Made by a program: the position numbers and the translations under genes. DNA of 64,000 bases from an uncultured Eubacteriales bacterium (GTDB lineage Bacteria > Bacillota > Clostridia > Peptostreptococcales > Anaerovoracaceae). Shown piece after piece: positions 53,154 to 63,200 of this stretch. Where the stretch lies: NCBI GenBank assembly GCA_902786355.1, contig CADABZ010000005.1, positions 1 to 64,000 of the forward strand, given 5' to 3'. How positions within the stretch are numbered: position 1 is the first letter of the stretch; each line of letters starts with the position of its first letter. The notes under the pieces were generated by a model, which was given only the letters and a program-made list of their open reading frames with translations, searched no databases and was not told the origin of the DNA.

Positions 53154-54353
53154 TTATTTCTTGAATGAGAGTCTTGGCTCATCTGCCTCGTCAAGTGCCT
53201 TGAGAGCGCTTACAGGATCCTTTACCTTAGCAAGGAAGATCATTGCAGCGATGACATATGGCTTATATGATGCCTGCTTGTACAGCGGATCGATGTATCT
53301 GTCGAATACTGAGTTGTCTACTTCGCCCTCTTCGCATGAAAGGCCTGTGATGTCTGCAGGCAGGCAGTGCAGATAGAGAGCTTTGCCGTCCTTAGTCAGG
53401 CTCATCATCTCTTCACTGCATGTCCAGTCTTTGAATTTAGCGTTGTTTTCCAGAAGTTCCTGTTCGAGCTTGTCGATGCCTTCCTTGTCGCCCTTTCTGT
53501 AGAGCTCAGTTCTCTTCTCCATTGCCTTGAAAGGAGCCCAGCTCTTAGGATATACGATGTCAGCATCCTTGAATGCCTCTTCCATGCTGTTGACCTTTGT
53601 GAAAGATCCGCCGTTGGCTTCAGCGTTCTTCTTTGCAACTTCTTCTACTTCAGGCATGATGTCATAGCCTTCAGGATGAGCAAGAACTACATCCATTCCG
53701 AATCTTGTGAACAGAGCAGCAACACCCTGAGGAACTGACAGCGGCTTGCCGTAGCTTGGTGAATAAGCCCATGTCATTGCGACTTTCTTGCCCTTGAGGT
53801 TCTCAACGCCGCCGAAATAGTTGATTACGTGAGCCATATCTGCCATGCACTGTGTAGGATGGTCAACATCGCACTGAAGGTTGACGAGTGTCGGCTTCTG
53901 CTCGAGTACGCCGTGCTCATTTCCTTCTGTTACAGCATCCATGAATGTCTTCTGGTACTTATGTCCTTCACCGATGAACATATCATCTCTGATACCGATA
54001 ACATCTGCCATGAAGCTTACCATGTTGGCAGTCTCTCTTACGGTCTCGCCATGAGCGATCTGCGACTTCTTCTCATCAAGATCCTGGACCTCAAGTCCGA
54101 GGAGGTTGCAGGCACTTGCAAAGGAGAAACGTGTACGTGTGGAGTTGTCGCGGAAGATCGAGATACCGAGTCCGGAGTCGAAGATCTTGGTTGACTTGTT
54201 GCGCTCTCTGAGATCTCTGAGTGCGTCAGCAACTGTGAAGATAGCAGACAGTTCATCGTCTGTCTTATCCCATGTCCAGTAGAAATCATTTTCATACATA
54301 TTACCGATCTCAAGAGTTGACAGCTTTTCCGCAAGTTCTTTTGTCTTAGACAT
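53154..54353 (-). CDS. ygeW: YgeW-type knotted carbamoyltransferase
   Basis: Transcarbamylase of the YgeW group. The phosphate site STRTR is at 71-75 (FRDNSTRTRFSF). HPTQCMADM (165-173) and the C-terminal HCLPAD motif follow. 399 aa from ATG 54353, which has GAGGAGG 5 nt upstream; this is longer than ordinary OTC/ATC (about 310-330) and typical for YgeW. Proposed role in this cluster: phosphorolysis of a ureido intermediate (e.g. 2,3-diureidopropionate) to carbamoyl phosphate. The partner YgeX ammonia-lyase is not in the window. Confidence 0.9.
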   Translation of the reverse strand: MSKTKELAEKLSTLEIGNMYENDFYWTWDKTDDELSAIFTVADALRDLRERNKSTKIFDSGLGISIFRDNSTRTRFSFASACNLLGLEVQDLDEKKSQIAHGETVRETANMVSFMADVIGIRDDMFIGEGHKYQKTFMDAVTEGNEHGVLEQKPTLVNLQCDVDHPTQCMADMAHVINYFGGVENLKGKKVAMTWAYSPSYGKPLSVPQGVAALFTRFGMDVVLAHPEGYDIMPEVEEVAKKNAEANGGSFTKVNSMEEAFKDADIVYPKSWAPFKAMEKRTELYRKGDKEGIDKLEQELLENNAKFKDWTCSEEMMSLTKDGKALYLHCLPADITGLSCEEGEVDNSVFDRYIDPLYKQASYKPYVIAAMIFLAKVKDPVSALKALDEADEPRLSFKK

Positions 54354-54412
54354 TTTTTCCTCCTCATTAAACATATTGTATAAAAATTTTTAATGTCATC
54401 TAATTTATTTTT

Positions 54413-54440
54413 ATTATACAGCCGCCCCATCTCATGTCAA
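54413..54440 (-). promoter_or_regulatory. Consensus promoter of ygeW-arcC-ygeY
   Basis: TTGACA (54435-54440) and TATAAT (54413-54418), both perfect, 16 bp apart. They are followed by an AT-rich leader of about 50 nt before ygeW. It divides the catabolic cluster into two transcription units, xdhD-hyuA side and ygeW side. Confidence 0.85.
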
Positions 54441-54494
54441 TCGTTTTTGAGTAAAAACTAATACAATTTTAGGTTTGCTGTACAATGCACTGAG

Positions 54495-55901
54495 TTACTG
54501 ATCCGATCCCGCAAGAACGCTCTTTCCCCGCTTCAGATATTTCCCGTCTCCAGGGGCTCCGAGGAACTCTCCGCCGTCTGCGATCTCCTTGCCTCTCAGG
54601 AATACTTTTCCTATCTTTCCTCTGAGCTTCATACCCTCGTAACATGAATAATCGGAAGCTCCGCGGATGTAATCGCGGTCTATCAGGGTATACTTTTCCG
54701 GATCGATCAGGACGATATCAGCGTCCGTTCCCGGCTCCAGGCTGCCCTTCTGAGGGTAAAGGCCGAACATCCTGCACGGATTGGATGATGCGTATTTTAC
54801 AACCTGAGGCAGTGTCAGTCTGCCTTTCATGAAGCCTTCTGAGAAAAGCAGTATCAACCTCTCCTGGACTCCCGGCGCACCGTTAGGACACTTGGTGAAA
54901 TCGTTTCTTCCGTACTGCTTCTCTGCTTTGCCTTCCCTGTAGTGGAACGGGCAGTGGTCGGTAGCGACGGTATCTATCAGGCCGTCCGAAAGAGCCTGCC
55001 ATAGTTCCTCTCTGTCGGCATCCTTTCTCAGAGGCGGGGACATGATCGCCTTGAGGCCTTCATCCGGGTCGTCATACATGCTGTCTGTGAGCACAAGGTA
55101 CTGTATGCAGGTCTCCACACCCAGGTTTTTCTGATGCTCTGCCCTGGCCTTCAGGACCTCATGCAGACCTTCTCTGCTCGAGAGATGCACTATATACAGA
55201 GGTGCATCCCCGGCCATCGCAGCAAGATGTATCATGCGGTTGACAGCCTCTGCTTCGCAGCGTGACGGTCTGCTGAGAGGATGATATTTTGCCTCGGTGC
55301 ATCCGGCTTCGATGTACTCTTTTCTCAGCTGCTGGATCACTCCGTGGTTCTCGCAGTGGACGGTAATGACGATGCCTGCATCTCTGGCAGCACGCAGGAC
55401 ATTGAATATCTCATCATCCTGCAGTCTGTAGTCATATGTCATATATACTTTGAAGCTTGTGATCCCCTCTTTGAGAGCTATCTCTCTCATCTCATCGAGG
55501 GTCTCTTCTCTGACATGCTGAAACACACCGTGGAAACCGTAGTCGACTGCAGCATTGCCATCTGCGAGGCGGTGGTATTCATTGACCTGATGCCACAGGC
55601 TGCAGCCGGCAGGTCCGAACGCCATGTGGTCTACTATGGTCGTTGTCCCCCCGCAGGCAGCTGCCTCAGTCCCTGTTGTGAAATCATCTATCGCACGCGC
55701 AAAGCCGACATCCAGATCCATATGTGTGTGCACATCAACAGCCCCCGGCAGGACATACATCCCGGATGCATCGATAACTTCCGCGTCATCACAGCGTATA
55801 TCCTTTCCGACCTCAGCTATCTTCTCTCCATCGATAAGGATATCCGCTTCAAAGACATCATTTTCAGTTGCTATTTTTCCGTTTCTGATAAGTTTTTTCA
55901 T
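54495..55901 (-). CDS. hyuA: Dihydropyrimidinase/hydantoinase-type amidohydrolase
   Basis: Cyclic amidohydrolase. Binuclear metal site H58-x-H60 (DVHTHMD), bridging lysine K151 (TSFKVYMTYDY) and ATDHCPFHY near the end. 468 aa, typical of D-hydantoinase (E. coli YgeZ/HyuA). In the uric-acid cluster it is expected to open a hydantoin-like ring. It follows xdhD by 66 bp and is last of the ssnA-to-hyuA run. Confidence 0.9.
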   Translation of the reverse strand: MKKLIRNGKIATENDVFEADILIDGEKIAEVGKDIRCDDAEVIDASGMYVLPGAVDVHTHMDLDVGFARAIDDFTTGTEAAACGGTTTIVDHMAFGPAGCSLWHQVNEYHRLADGNAAVDYGFHGVFQHVREETLDEMREIALKEGITSFKVYMTYDYRLQDDEIFNVLRAARDAGIVITVHCENHGVIQQLRKEYIEAGCTEAKYHPLSRPSRCEAEAVNRMIHLAAMAGDAPLYIVHLSSREGLHEVLKARAEHQKNLGVETCIQYLVLTDSMYDDPDEGLKAIMSPPLRKDADREELWQALSDGLIDTVATDHCPFHYREGKAEKQYGRNDFTKCPNGAPGVQERLILLFSEGFMKGRLTLPQVVKYASSNPCRMFGLYPQKGSLEPGTDADIVLIDPEKYTLIDRDYIRGASDYSCYEGMKLRGKIGKVFLRGKEIADGGEFLGAPGDGKYLKRGKSVLAGSDQ

Positions 55902-55967
55902 ATTCGTGTCCCTGCTGTCATTGAAATGCCGGACAGATACTTTTATCTGCCCGGCAGCTGATCATAA

Positions 55968-58904
55968 TTATTTCCTGCTGTAGTATGTATCTTTCAGAGG
56001 CAGAGAAGTCCTGAGCACACCGTCCTTTGCATAATAAGCACCGGCTATCGCAGGCGCAGCAGGAATAGTTGTGATCTCGCCTATTCCCTTGGCACCATAA
56101 GAAACATCAAGGAGCCAGTCCTTTTCTACGTGGATCGCATGGATCTCCGGTGTCTCTGTCGCTCTGAGAAGTCCGAGAGTTCCATACTTTGCCTTAGGAA
56201 CGCAGTCCTCAAGAGGCCAGTCTTCCGTCAGGGCATATCCCATTCCCATCAGAACTCCGCCTTCGATCTGGCCTGACATAGAAAGAGGGTTGACTACTTT
56301 GCCCGCGTCAAAAGCAGCATAGATATCTGTCACTTTGCCTTCTTCATCGAGCACTGCAACATTAGTCGCGTAGCCATAAGCTATGTGGCTCCTCGGATTC
56401 GGCTTGTCTGAACCAAGCTTATCCGTAGGCTCAAAGTATTCATATGTAAACTCTCTGCCATTCAGTCTGTCCAGATTCGCTTCTATTATGCCGGATTCGT
56501 CCATAGCCTTTCTCAGGAGCAGAGCAGCTCCCCTTACTGCTTCACCGGTAAGGAGTGTCTGACGCGATCCTGATGTTGTTCCGGAATCCGGAGAGTTCTC
56601 TGTATTGGCAACGCCGTTTCTGATCTTATATATCGGCAGTGCTGTTGCCTGTGCCACATCCTGGCAGAAGACAGTCTGGCAGCCCTGTCCGATATCTGAC
56701 GCTGCTGTGTATATATACACTATCCCGTCTTTGACGATGAGTTTCGCCCTTCCTTTGTCAGGAAGTCCGACTCCCACTCCGGCGTTCTTCATAGCGCAGG
56801 CTATGCCTACTCTGTCCTTCGGATTGTTGTCAAAATACGGTTTTACTGCAAGGAGTGTCTCCTTGAGCGCTGTAGATACGTCGGCTATCTGACCGTTAGG
56901 GAGTTCGAGACCCGGCTCAATCGCATTCCTGTATCTTATCTCCCATGGACTTATGCCGACTTTCTCAGCAAGTACATTGAGAAGTGATTCAAGTGCAAAC
57001 TGGCTCTGGCAGACTCCGAATCCTCTGAACGCTCCTGCAGGAGGATTGTTCGTATAGTATCCATAGCCTCTGATATCCGTATTGTGATAATTGTAAGGGC
57101 CTACGCTGTGGGTGCATGCCCTTTCAAGGACAGGTCCGCACAGACTTGCATAAGCTCCGGTATCGAAATTGATCTCACAGTCAAGTCCCTGGAGTATGCC
57201 GTTTTCGTCACATCCGATAGTGAATGTGCCCTCCATTGCATGCCTCTTAGGGTGAACTCTGAGCGACTCGCTGCGGCTGAATTTTGCCTTGACAGGTCTG
57301 CCGAATTTCAGAGCTGCAAGTGCGGATATATGCTGCGTAGTAACATCCTCCTTTCCGCCGAAGCCTCCGCCTATGAGCTGATTCTCAACGACTACACGTT
57401 CAGGAGTGTCGAGCCACCCGAGCATATGGCATATCTCTTTTCTTGTATCGAAAGCTCCCTGGTCGGTCGAGAGGACTTTTACTCCGTTCCCGTACGGGAA
57501 GGATACCGCACACTCAGGCTCAAGGAATGCATGCTCTGTGAATGGTGTCCTGAACTCAGCAGTTGCAGTATATGCTGACTCAGCAAGGGCTTTCGCAGCA
57601 TCACCTCTGACTACATGTCTCTGCTGGCACAGATTTCCGTTCTCATGGATCGGCGGAGCATCCTCTGCTCTTGCCTCGCTTATATTTCTTACCGGCTCGA
57701 GAGGTTCATACTCTACCTTGACAGCCTTCTTGGCCTGCTCAAGTATATATGGTGATTCTGCGACTACGAGGCAGATGGCATCCCCGACCATTCTGGTCGT
57801 ATCACCCTCTGCTATCATAACATCCCAGTCCTGCTGTATATGGCCGACCTTATTGCAAGGTACGTCCGCTGCAGTAAGTACTCCGAGCACGCCCGGAAGC
57901 GACTCTGCTTTTTCCTTATGTATCTTCTTAACTATCGCCCTTGGGTAATCGGATCTCACTGCTGACACATATGCCATCGGCGGCATATCTGATTCGACGA
58001 TCGTGCAGGCATTGCAGCCATGCTCTCCGCGGCGGTGAATAGTTGTACCGGCTTTGATCTCTCCTCTTCTGAGCGCATCATCAAGTTCTTCCCTGGTCCA
58101 TCCGGCCTGCTCCATAATAAGTTCAGGCTTATCTTCCGGAATGAAGTACTCAGGTCCTATGTCATCCGGATATTTGCCGTATCCGAGGACTTTCTTCCTT
58201 ACATCTATGCGGAATACGTTCTGTCCGACTCCGTATATGGAAGCTCTATCGTAGTTGACAGGATTCTCTGAACCGCTCAGTTCCATCGGATCATATCGTG
58301 TCCCGTATATCGAGGCATGACCGTAGTTTCTGTAATTTGCGATACCCGAAACCACCTCCGGGTCATATGGTGTTCCGTATTCCGAAATGTACTCGATCTT
58401 TCCGTGTGTATCCTCATCTGCAAACTGGCTTACGAATTTGGTATCCTCATCTCCGCGCAGTATCGCAGCTGCTCTTTTGATTCCCTGGATGATCTTCTTG
58501 TATCCGGTGCAGCGGCACACATTGCCTCTGATCGCTTCTTTTATCTCTTCGTCTGTCGGATCAGGATTGCGGTCAATAAGCGCCTTGGCTGCCATTACCA
58601 TTCCCGGTATGCAGAAACCGCACTGGACTGCACCGCATGATCCGAATGCAAACACGAAAACTTCCTTCTCTCTGACCGAGAGACCTTCTACAGTCAGAAT
58701 ATTCCTGCCCTCTGCCCTCTTAGTTGTCAGCACACAGGATTTTACAGCATATCCGTCGACTATTATCGTGCAGGTCCCGCAGGCGCCTTCTGAGCATCCA
58801 TCCTTGACTGAGTACAGCAGCAGATCGTCCCGGAGATATCTGAGCAGGGGTTTGTCCTGATCTGTCGTCCTTATGATTCCGTTTACTGTGAATGTATAAG
58901 ACAT
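55968..58904 (-). CDS. xdhD: Selenium-dependent molybdenum hydroxylase XdhD
   Basis: Xanthine-dehydrogenase-family enzyme fusing the 2x[2Fe-2S] domain to the molybdopterin domain, with no FAD domain. Cluster ligands: C37, C42, C45, C57 and C95, C98, C130, C132. Mo-site blocks GGGFGGKE, GAFRGFG, GQGCQTV and KGIGEITT, with the catalytic Glu. Start ATG 58904 with GAGGAGG upstream, 978 aa; the frame extension to 58997 lies in the neighbour. Odd feature: residues 176-223 are two exact-length 24-residue repeats (YGTxYDP...NYxxASI) in the inter-domain linker. Electrons must leave through partner proteins, probably the adjacent 4Fe-4S protein or YgfK. Confidence 0.93.
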   Translation of the reverse strand: MSYTFTVNGIIRTTDQDKPLLRYLRDDLLLYSVKDGCSEGACGTCTIIVDGYAVKSCVLTTKRAEGRNILTVEGLSVREKEVFVFAFGSCGAVQCGFCIPGMVMAAKALIDRNPDPTDEEIKEAIRGNVCRCTGYKKIIQGIKRAAAILRGDEDTKFVSQFADEDTHGKIEYISEYGTPYDPEVVSGIANYRNYGHASIYGTRYDPMELSGSENPVNYDRASIYGVGQNVFRIDVRKKVLGYGKYPDDIGPEYFIPEDKPELIMEQAGWTREELDDALRRGEIKAGTTIHRRGEHGCNACTIVESDMPPMAYVSAVRSDYPRAIVKKIHKEKAESLPGVLGVLTAADVPCNKVGHIQQDWDVMIAEGDTTRMVGDAICLVVAESPYILEQAKKAVKVEYEPLEPVRNISEARAEDAPPIHENGNLCQQRHVVRGDAAKALAESAYTATAEFRTPFTEHAFLEPECAVSFPYGNGVKVLSTDQGAFDTRKEICHMLGWLDTPERVVVENQLIGGGFGGKEDVTTQHISALAALKFGRPVKAKFSRSESLRVHPKRHAMEGTFTIGCDENGILQGLDCEINFDTGAYASLCGPVLERACTHSVGPYNYHNTDIRGYGYYTNNPPAGAFRGFGVCQSQFALESLLNVLAEKVGISPWEIRYRNAIEPGLELPNGQIADVSTALKETLLAVKPYFDNNPKDRVGIACAMKNAGVGVGLPDKGRAKLIVKDGIVYIYTAASDIGQGCQTVFCQDVAQATALPIYKIRNGVANTENSPDSGTTSGSRQTLLTGEAVRGAALLLRKAMDESGIIEANLDRLNGREFTYEYFEPTDKLGSDKPNPRSHIAYGYATNVAVLDEEGKVTDIYAAFDAGKVVNPLSMSGQIEGGVLMGMGYALTEDWPLEDCVPKAKYGTLGLLRATETPEIHAIHVEKDWLLDVSYGAKGIGEITTIPAAPAIAGAYYAKDGVLRTSLPLKDTYYSRK
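58236..58379 (-). repeat. Tandem 72-bp coding repeat inside xdhD
   Basis: Two in-frame 24-codon units, residues 176-199 and 200-223. Shared pattern: YGT-(P/R)-YDP-x2-(V/L)-SG-x4-(R/V)-NY-(G/D)-(H/R)-ASI; a third unit begins with YG. The units lie between the second [2Fe-2S] domain and the Mo domain. Confidence 0.85.
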
Positions 58905-58918
58905 TTTAGTCTGCCTCC

Positions 58919-59452
58919 TCAGTCTGTCATGATTCCGTATAGGTCGCGGATAACTCCGCGCGGGCATTTTACTGCACACATGCCGCAGCATATGCACTTC
59001 TGCGGATCTATCACTGCTCTGTTATCAACAACATGCACAGCATCCGCAGGGCAGTTTTTTTCACATATCCTGCATGCAATGCATGAATTGCTGCAGGCTT
59101 CTCTGGCCGTCTTTCCTGCGTCCATATTGCTGCAGGCAGTCTGTATATTGCGCTGCGGCAGGATAAGCTCTATAAGATTCTGAGGGCAGGCGCGGACACA
59201 GAGTCCGCAGCCTGCACATTTTTCACTTATGACAGGGACATTGCCATTTTCGATACTTATCGCGCCAAGTCTGCATGCAGCTGCACATGAGCCTCCTCCC
59301 AGGCACCCATAGGAACATTTGCTTATGCCTTCAGGGTAGAGTTCTTTGATAGCTTTACAGTCTTCGGGAAGAGATGCTCTGTCTATGCCCTCTTTCAGCT
59401 GACTGCCTCCTCTGCATCTTATTTTCGCGATTTTACGTATTCTTTTAGCCAT
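58919..59452 (-). CDS. Polyferredoxin-like 4Fe-4S protein (RnfB-like cysteine pattern)
   Basis: Small iron-sulfur electron carrier. Four cysteine groups: C46-C50-C56-C60 (RnfB-like CSYGCLGGGSC), C79-C82-C85-C89, C124-C127-C130-C134 and C153-C156-C159-C163, enough for up to four [4Fe-4S] clusters. The basic N-terminus is KRIRKIAKIRC. Start ATG 59452 with GGAGGGG just upstream (177 aa); the frame to 59485 overlaps yqeB. Lying 14 bp before xdhD, it is the likely electron acceptor of XdhD, replacing the missing FAD subunit. Confidence 0.85.
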   Translation of the reverse strand: MAKRIRKIAKIRCRGGSQLKEGIDRASLPEDCKAIKELYPEGISKCSYGCLGGGSCAAACRLGAISIENGNVPVISEKCAGCGLCVRACPQNLIELILPQRNIQTACSNMDAGKTAREACSNSCIACRICEKNCPADAVHVVDNRAVIDPQKCICCGMCAVKCPRGVIRDLYGIMTD

Positions 59453-59465
59453 TATCCCCTCCGTA

Positions 59466-60257
59466 TCAGAGCCGGTCTCCGGCATAGGCCATTATTGCCT
59501 CAAGCACGCCTCCGCCGATAGCTAATGCCTTGTCTGAAACTGTCCTATAATCTACTATTGGTCCTCTCGGATCAACATCCCCGCATTTCAGTCCCTTTGT
59601 TACAGCCACGCCCTCCTGCAACATACCCCTGATTATTCCGGAAGTAGCCGTGAATACAGGAATCCTGTCGACATATGCAACGATCTCGCCGTTATGGACC
59701 AGATCGCCGAAGTCCTTTGTCGGATGGAAGATACCATCCACAGGTGCTCTGAACACACGGTTGACCGTCTCACCTCCGATATTGCCCGGGATCCCGGTAT
59801 TAGGTATCGCCGAGCCTTCTCTTATGACTCTGCCGAGTGTATGGCCTCTCTTAGTCTCTATTACTGCATGGCAGTCTTCACCTGCAGTAAATCCCGGGCC
59901 TACGCCTATAACCAGCGGGGCATCATCTATAGTTGTCCCGAGGTTTATCTTGGCAATGACGGCATCGACCTTGACTTCAGGTCTGAGTATCTGTATGATC
60001 CCGGACTCATGATCAGGGACAACAGGTATCACGCCTCTGGACAGGCAGTCTCTTACTTGATCGATATCATCGGCCCTTTCGGCTTTAATATCCTCAACCT
60101 CAGCAGTTCCGAGTCTTATCGCTTCAGAGAACGCAACTGTCCTGCGCACTGCTGTAGGTACCGGAAGATCCGTCATAACGATATCGAACCGGGCATGATG
60201 AAGTCTTAAGGCTATTCCGCTGGCAAGATCCCCGGCACCTTTAATGTATATCAGCAT
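59466..60257 (-). CDS. yqeB: YqeB (EF2563-family) selenium-dependent Mo-hydroxylase maturation protein
   Basis: Member of the EF2563/YqeB family that marks organisms using a labile selenium cofactor in molybdenum hydroxylases. The N-terminal IYIKGAGDLASGIALRLH is a Rossmann-like XdhC-type start. The protein has no membrane segments. 263 aa, normal. Its position between ygfK and xdhD predicts that XdhD needs the selenium cofactor. selD and yqeC are not in the window. Confidence 0.9.
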   Translation of the reverse strand: MLIYIKGAGDLASGIALRLHHARFDIVMTDLPVPTAVRRTVAFSEAIRLGTAEVEDIKAERADDIDQVRDCLSRGVIPVVPDHESGIIQILRPEVKVDAVIAKINLGTTIDDAPLVIGVGPGFTAGEDCHAVIETKRGHTLGRVIREGSAIPNTGIPGNIGGETVNRVFRAPVDGIFHPTKDFGDLVHNGEIVAYVDRIPVFTATSGIIRGMLQEGVAVTKGLKCGDVDPRGPIVDYRTVSDKALAIGGGVLEAIMAYAGDRL

Positions 60258-60285
60258 ATGCTTTACCTCTTAAAAAATGTAATCC

Positions 60286-63200
60286 CTAGCCAAGCAAATA
60301 CGAATAATTCTCAGTTACAGCTCTGATGAAAGCAAGGATGCCTTCAGGGAGAGTGCACTTAGGGTCTGCTATATCGTGTTCAGATACGTTTCCGAAGAGT
60401 CTTACACGTACCTTTGTGCCTTCGAGCGGCAGGAAGCCGTTATTCTCACTGTCTGCGAAGTCTTCTTCGCTCCAGAACAGGGTGAATTTGTCCTTGAACG
60501 GACGGCCGCTGTACGGACAGAATACCGCGCAGTTTCCGCACTCATTGCACATTCCGTCAACATGGAGGATCTGAGGTTTTTCAAATCCCGGTACATCGAT
60601 GACAACATTAGCTCTGTTAGGACATACATCCGCACAGACCTCGCATACTGTTGCGCAGCCGAGGCAGCGGTCATCTGCCTTATCTGCAGGAGCATCTCTG
60701 AGGTCGCCCTTCCTTGCGAGAAGCTTGTCCATATTGCCGTCTGCATTGAGTTCTGCATACTTGTCAAAATCTGCTCCGATGATTGCCGAAGCTATCGTCT
60801 GAGCGTCAGCTATAGCCTTGACTACTGTAGCTGGTCCGCGGCGGCAGTCTCCTGCTGCATATATACCTTCTACTGATGTCATGAGGTTATCATCCACGAC
60901 AGGTCTTCCCTTGCTGTCAAGCTCAACACCGGCTGTCTGGTAAAGTCCCTTGTGGATCTTCTCTCCGACTGCTGCGATAACAGCGGTAGCCGGAACTTCT
61001 GTGTACTCGCCTGTTCCTACAGGTGAACGTCTGCCGCTCTCATCCGGCTCTCCGAGTCTGCAGATCTCGCATTTGAGTTTGCCGTCAGCTACACCTTCAG
61101 GTGCGAGAAGTTCCATGAACTCTACTCCGTCATCGATAGCCATCTGCAGTTCTTCCTCGTCTGCAGGCATATATCTTCTTGTTCTGCGGTATACAAGACG
61201 AACGTGCTCTACGCCAGGCTGTCTCTTTGCTGCTCTGGCAACGTCCATAGCTGTATTTCCGCCGCCGATAACTACTACATCTGTTCCGAGTTTTACTGTA
61301 CCGAGCTCTTCTCTTCCGATGTTGTCTGAATCCGGTGAATTCTTGATATCGTACAGGAACTCAAGAGCATCTATCTCTTTTCCGTACTTCAGAGTCTTGC
61401 TTCCCTCAGCCCAGGCTCCTATGCAGACTACAAAGTCTGTATAGCCTTCTGCTCTGAGCTCATTGATCGATACGATCTCTCTTCCCTTGACCATCTTAGC
61501 GCCGTACGATGAGCAGAGAGCAACGTCTTTGTTGATAGCATCTTCACTGATCCTGAATCCAGGGATCACATAGCGCGGAACGCCGCCAAGTCTCTTGCGC
61601 TTTTCGAACAGGGTCACATCAACACCTGCACGGCTCAGGAAGGATGCTGCTGCCAGTCCTGCAGGACCGCCTCCGATGACAGCGACCTTCTTATCGCTTG
61701 TTATAGCAGGTGCATGAAGTGCTGCCGCAACTTTTGCAGCGCCTTTCTCAGCCGCCATCAGTTTGACCTCACGGATCCTTACGGATGACTCGTAGTGATT
61801 TCTCATGCATCTGTCAGCGCATGTGTGCGGACAGATAGTACCTGTAATGAACGGGAGAGCATTCTTCTCAAGTATGATCCTGAGTGCTTCTTCAGGTCTG
61901 CCCTTTTCCATAGCCTCAAGATATGCAGGGATATCCTGATGGATCGGGCATCCTCCGCTGCATGGTGCTGTGAAGCAGTCCAGCATAGGAAGCGGCTCGC
62001 CATTCTTTCTTTCAGGAAGCGGCTTGATCTGCTTTCTGTTCCTTTCTCCCTGTGACATTTCTACGAGTGCTGCAGCCTTTTCTTTGTCTACTCCGGCAAA
62101 TCTCTCGCATCCGCAGTCCATCAGGAGCTCGCCGATCTGCGACATTCTCTGATATCCGCCTGGTTTCAGTACTGTAGTTGCCATTGTGATAGGCCAGATA
62201 CCTGCTTCAAATATCTCTTTGATATTGAAGTAGTCTGCTCCGCCTGAATAGCTGATCCTCAGCTTTCCGTCGAACTGTCTTGTCAGCTTCTCTGCAAGCG
62301 CGATCGACAGAGGGAACAGGCTGCGGCCCGACATATACATCTCTTCTGAAGGAAGCTCGCCGGCCTTTACATCTACCGGGAATGTATTGGTGATCTTGAC
62401 GCCGAACTCAAGGCCTCTCTCATCGCAGAGCTTCTGCAGACGCTCGAACATAGGGATAGCATCTTCCCACTGAAGGTCTTCGAGGAAGTGGTGATCATCA
62501 AATACGATGTAGTCATATCCAAGTGAATCGAGTCTGTTTCTTGCGAACTCATATCCGAGGAGTGTCGGATTGCACTTGATGAAGGTATTCAGGTTTTTCT
62601 CCGTGATCAGATATGATGCTATTCTCTCTATCTCATCAGGAGGACATCCGTGAAGTGTCGACTCTGTGATTGAGTTCGAGATCCTTGCAGGGATGGATCT
62701 GATGAAGTCTTCATCTACGTTCTTAAGTCTGCCGTCTCTGACAGCCTGAAGAGATACTTCCATGGCATCCTTGAAAACTTCAGTCTTCGATGCATCTTTC
62801 ATCTCTTCGATGAATTTGTCTACCTTAGGTGTTTTGATTCCTTCAAGATCATATCCTACAGACATATTGAATACGAAGCCGTCAGGATCACCGAGTCCGA
62901 GCTCCTTTGACAGGATCTTGCAGATGAACCATGCTTTGACGTATTCCTCATATGCCTGTGGCACATAGAGTTCTGTTGACCATTCGCAGTTGTAGCACTC
63001 ATCATGTGCTGTGATGCATGGCTTGGCTACGCATGCCGCCAGCTCAGCTCCGTCCATCTTCTGTACAGTCTTGAGCTCAAAGAATCTTGATCCTGCAGCA
63101 TATGCAGCTACGATATTCTGAGCAAGCTGAGTATTAGGTCCTGCAGCAGGTCCGAAAGGCGACTCTATCTTCTCATCGAAGATAGGCAGTGCCTGTCCGT

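Noticed and set aside
55968..58904. In-frame UGA/selenocysteine in XdhD
   Set aside because: The reading frame is uninterrupted. Selenium in this family is a labile cofactor, consistent with yqeB, not selenocysteine.
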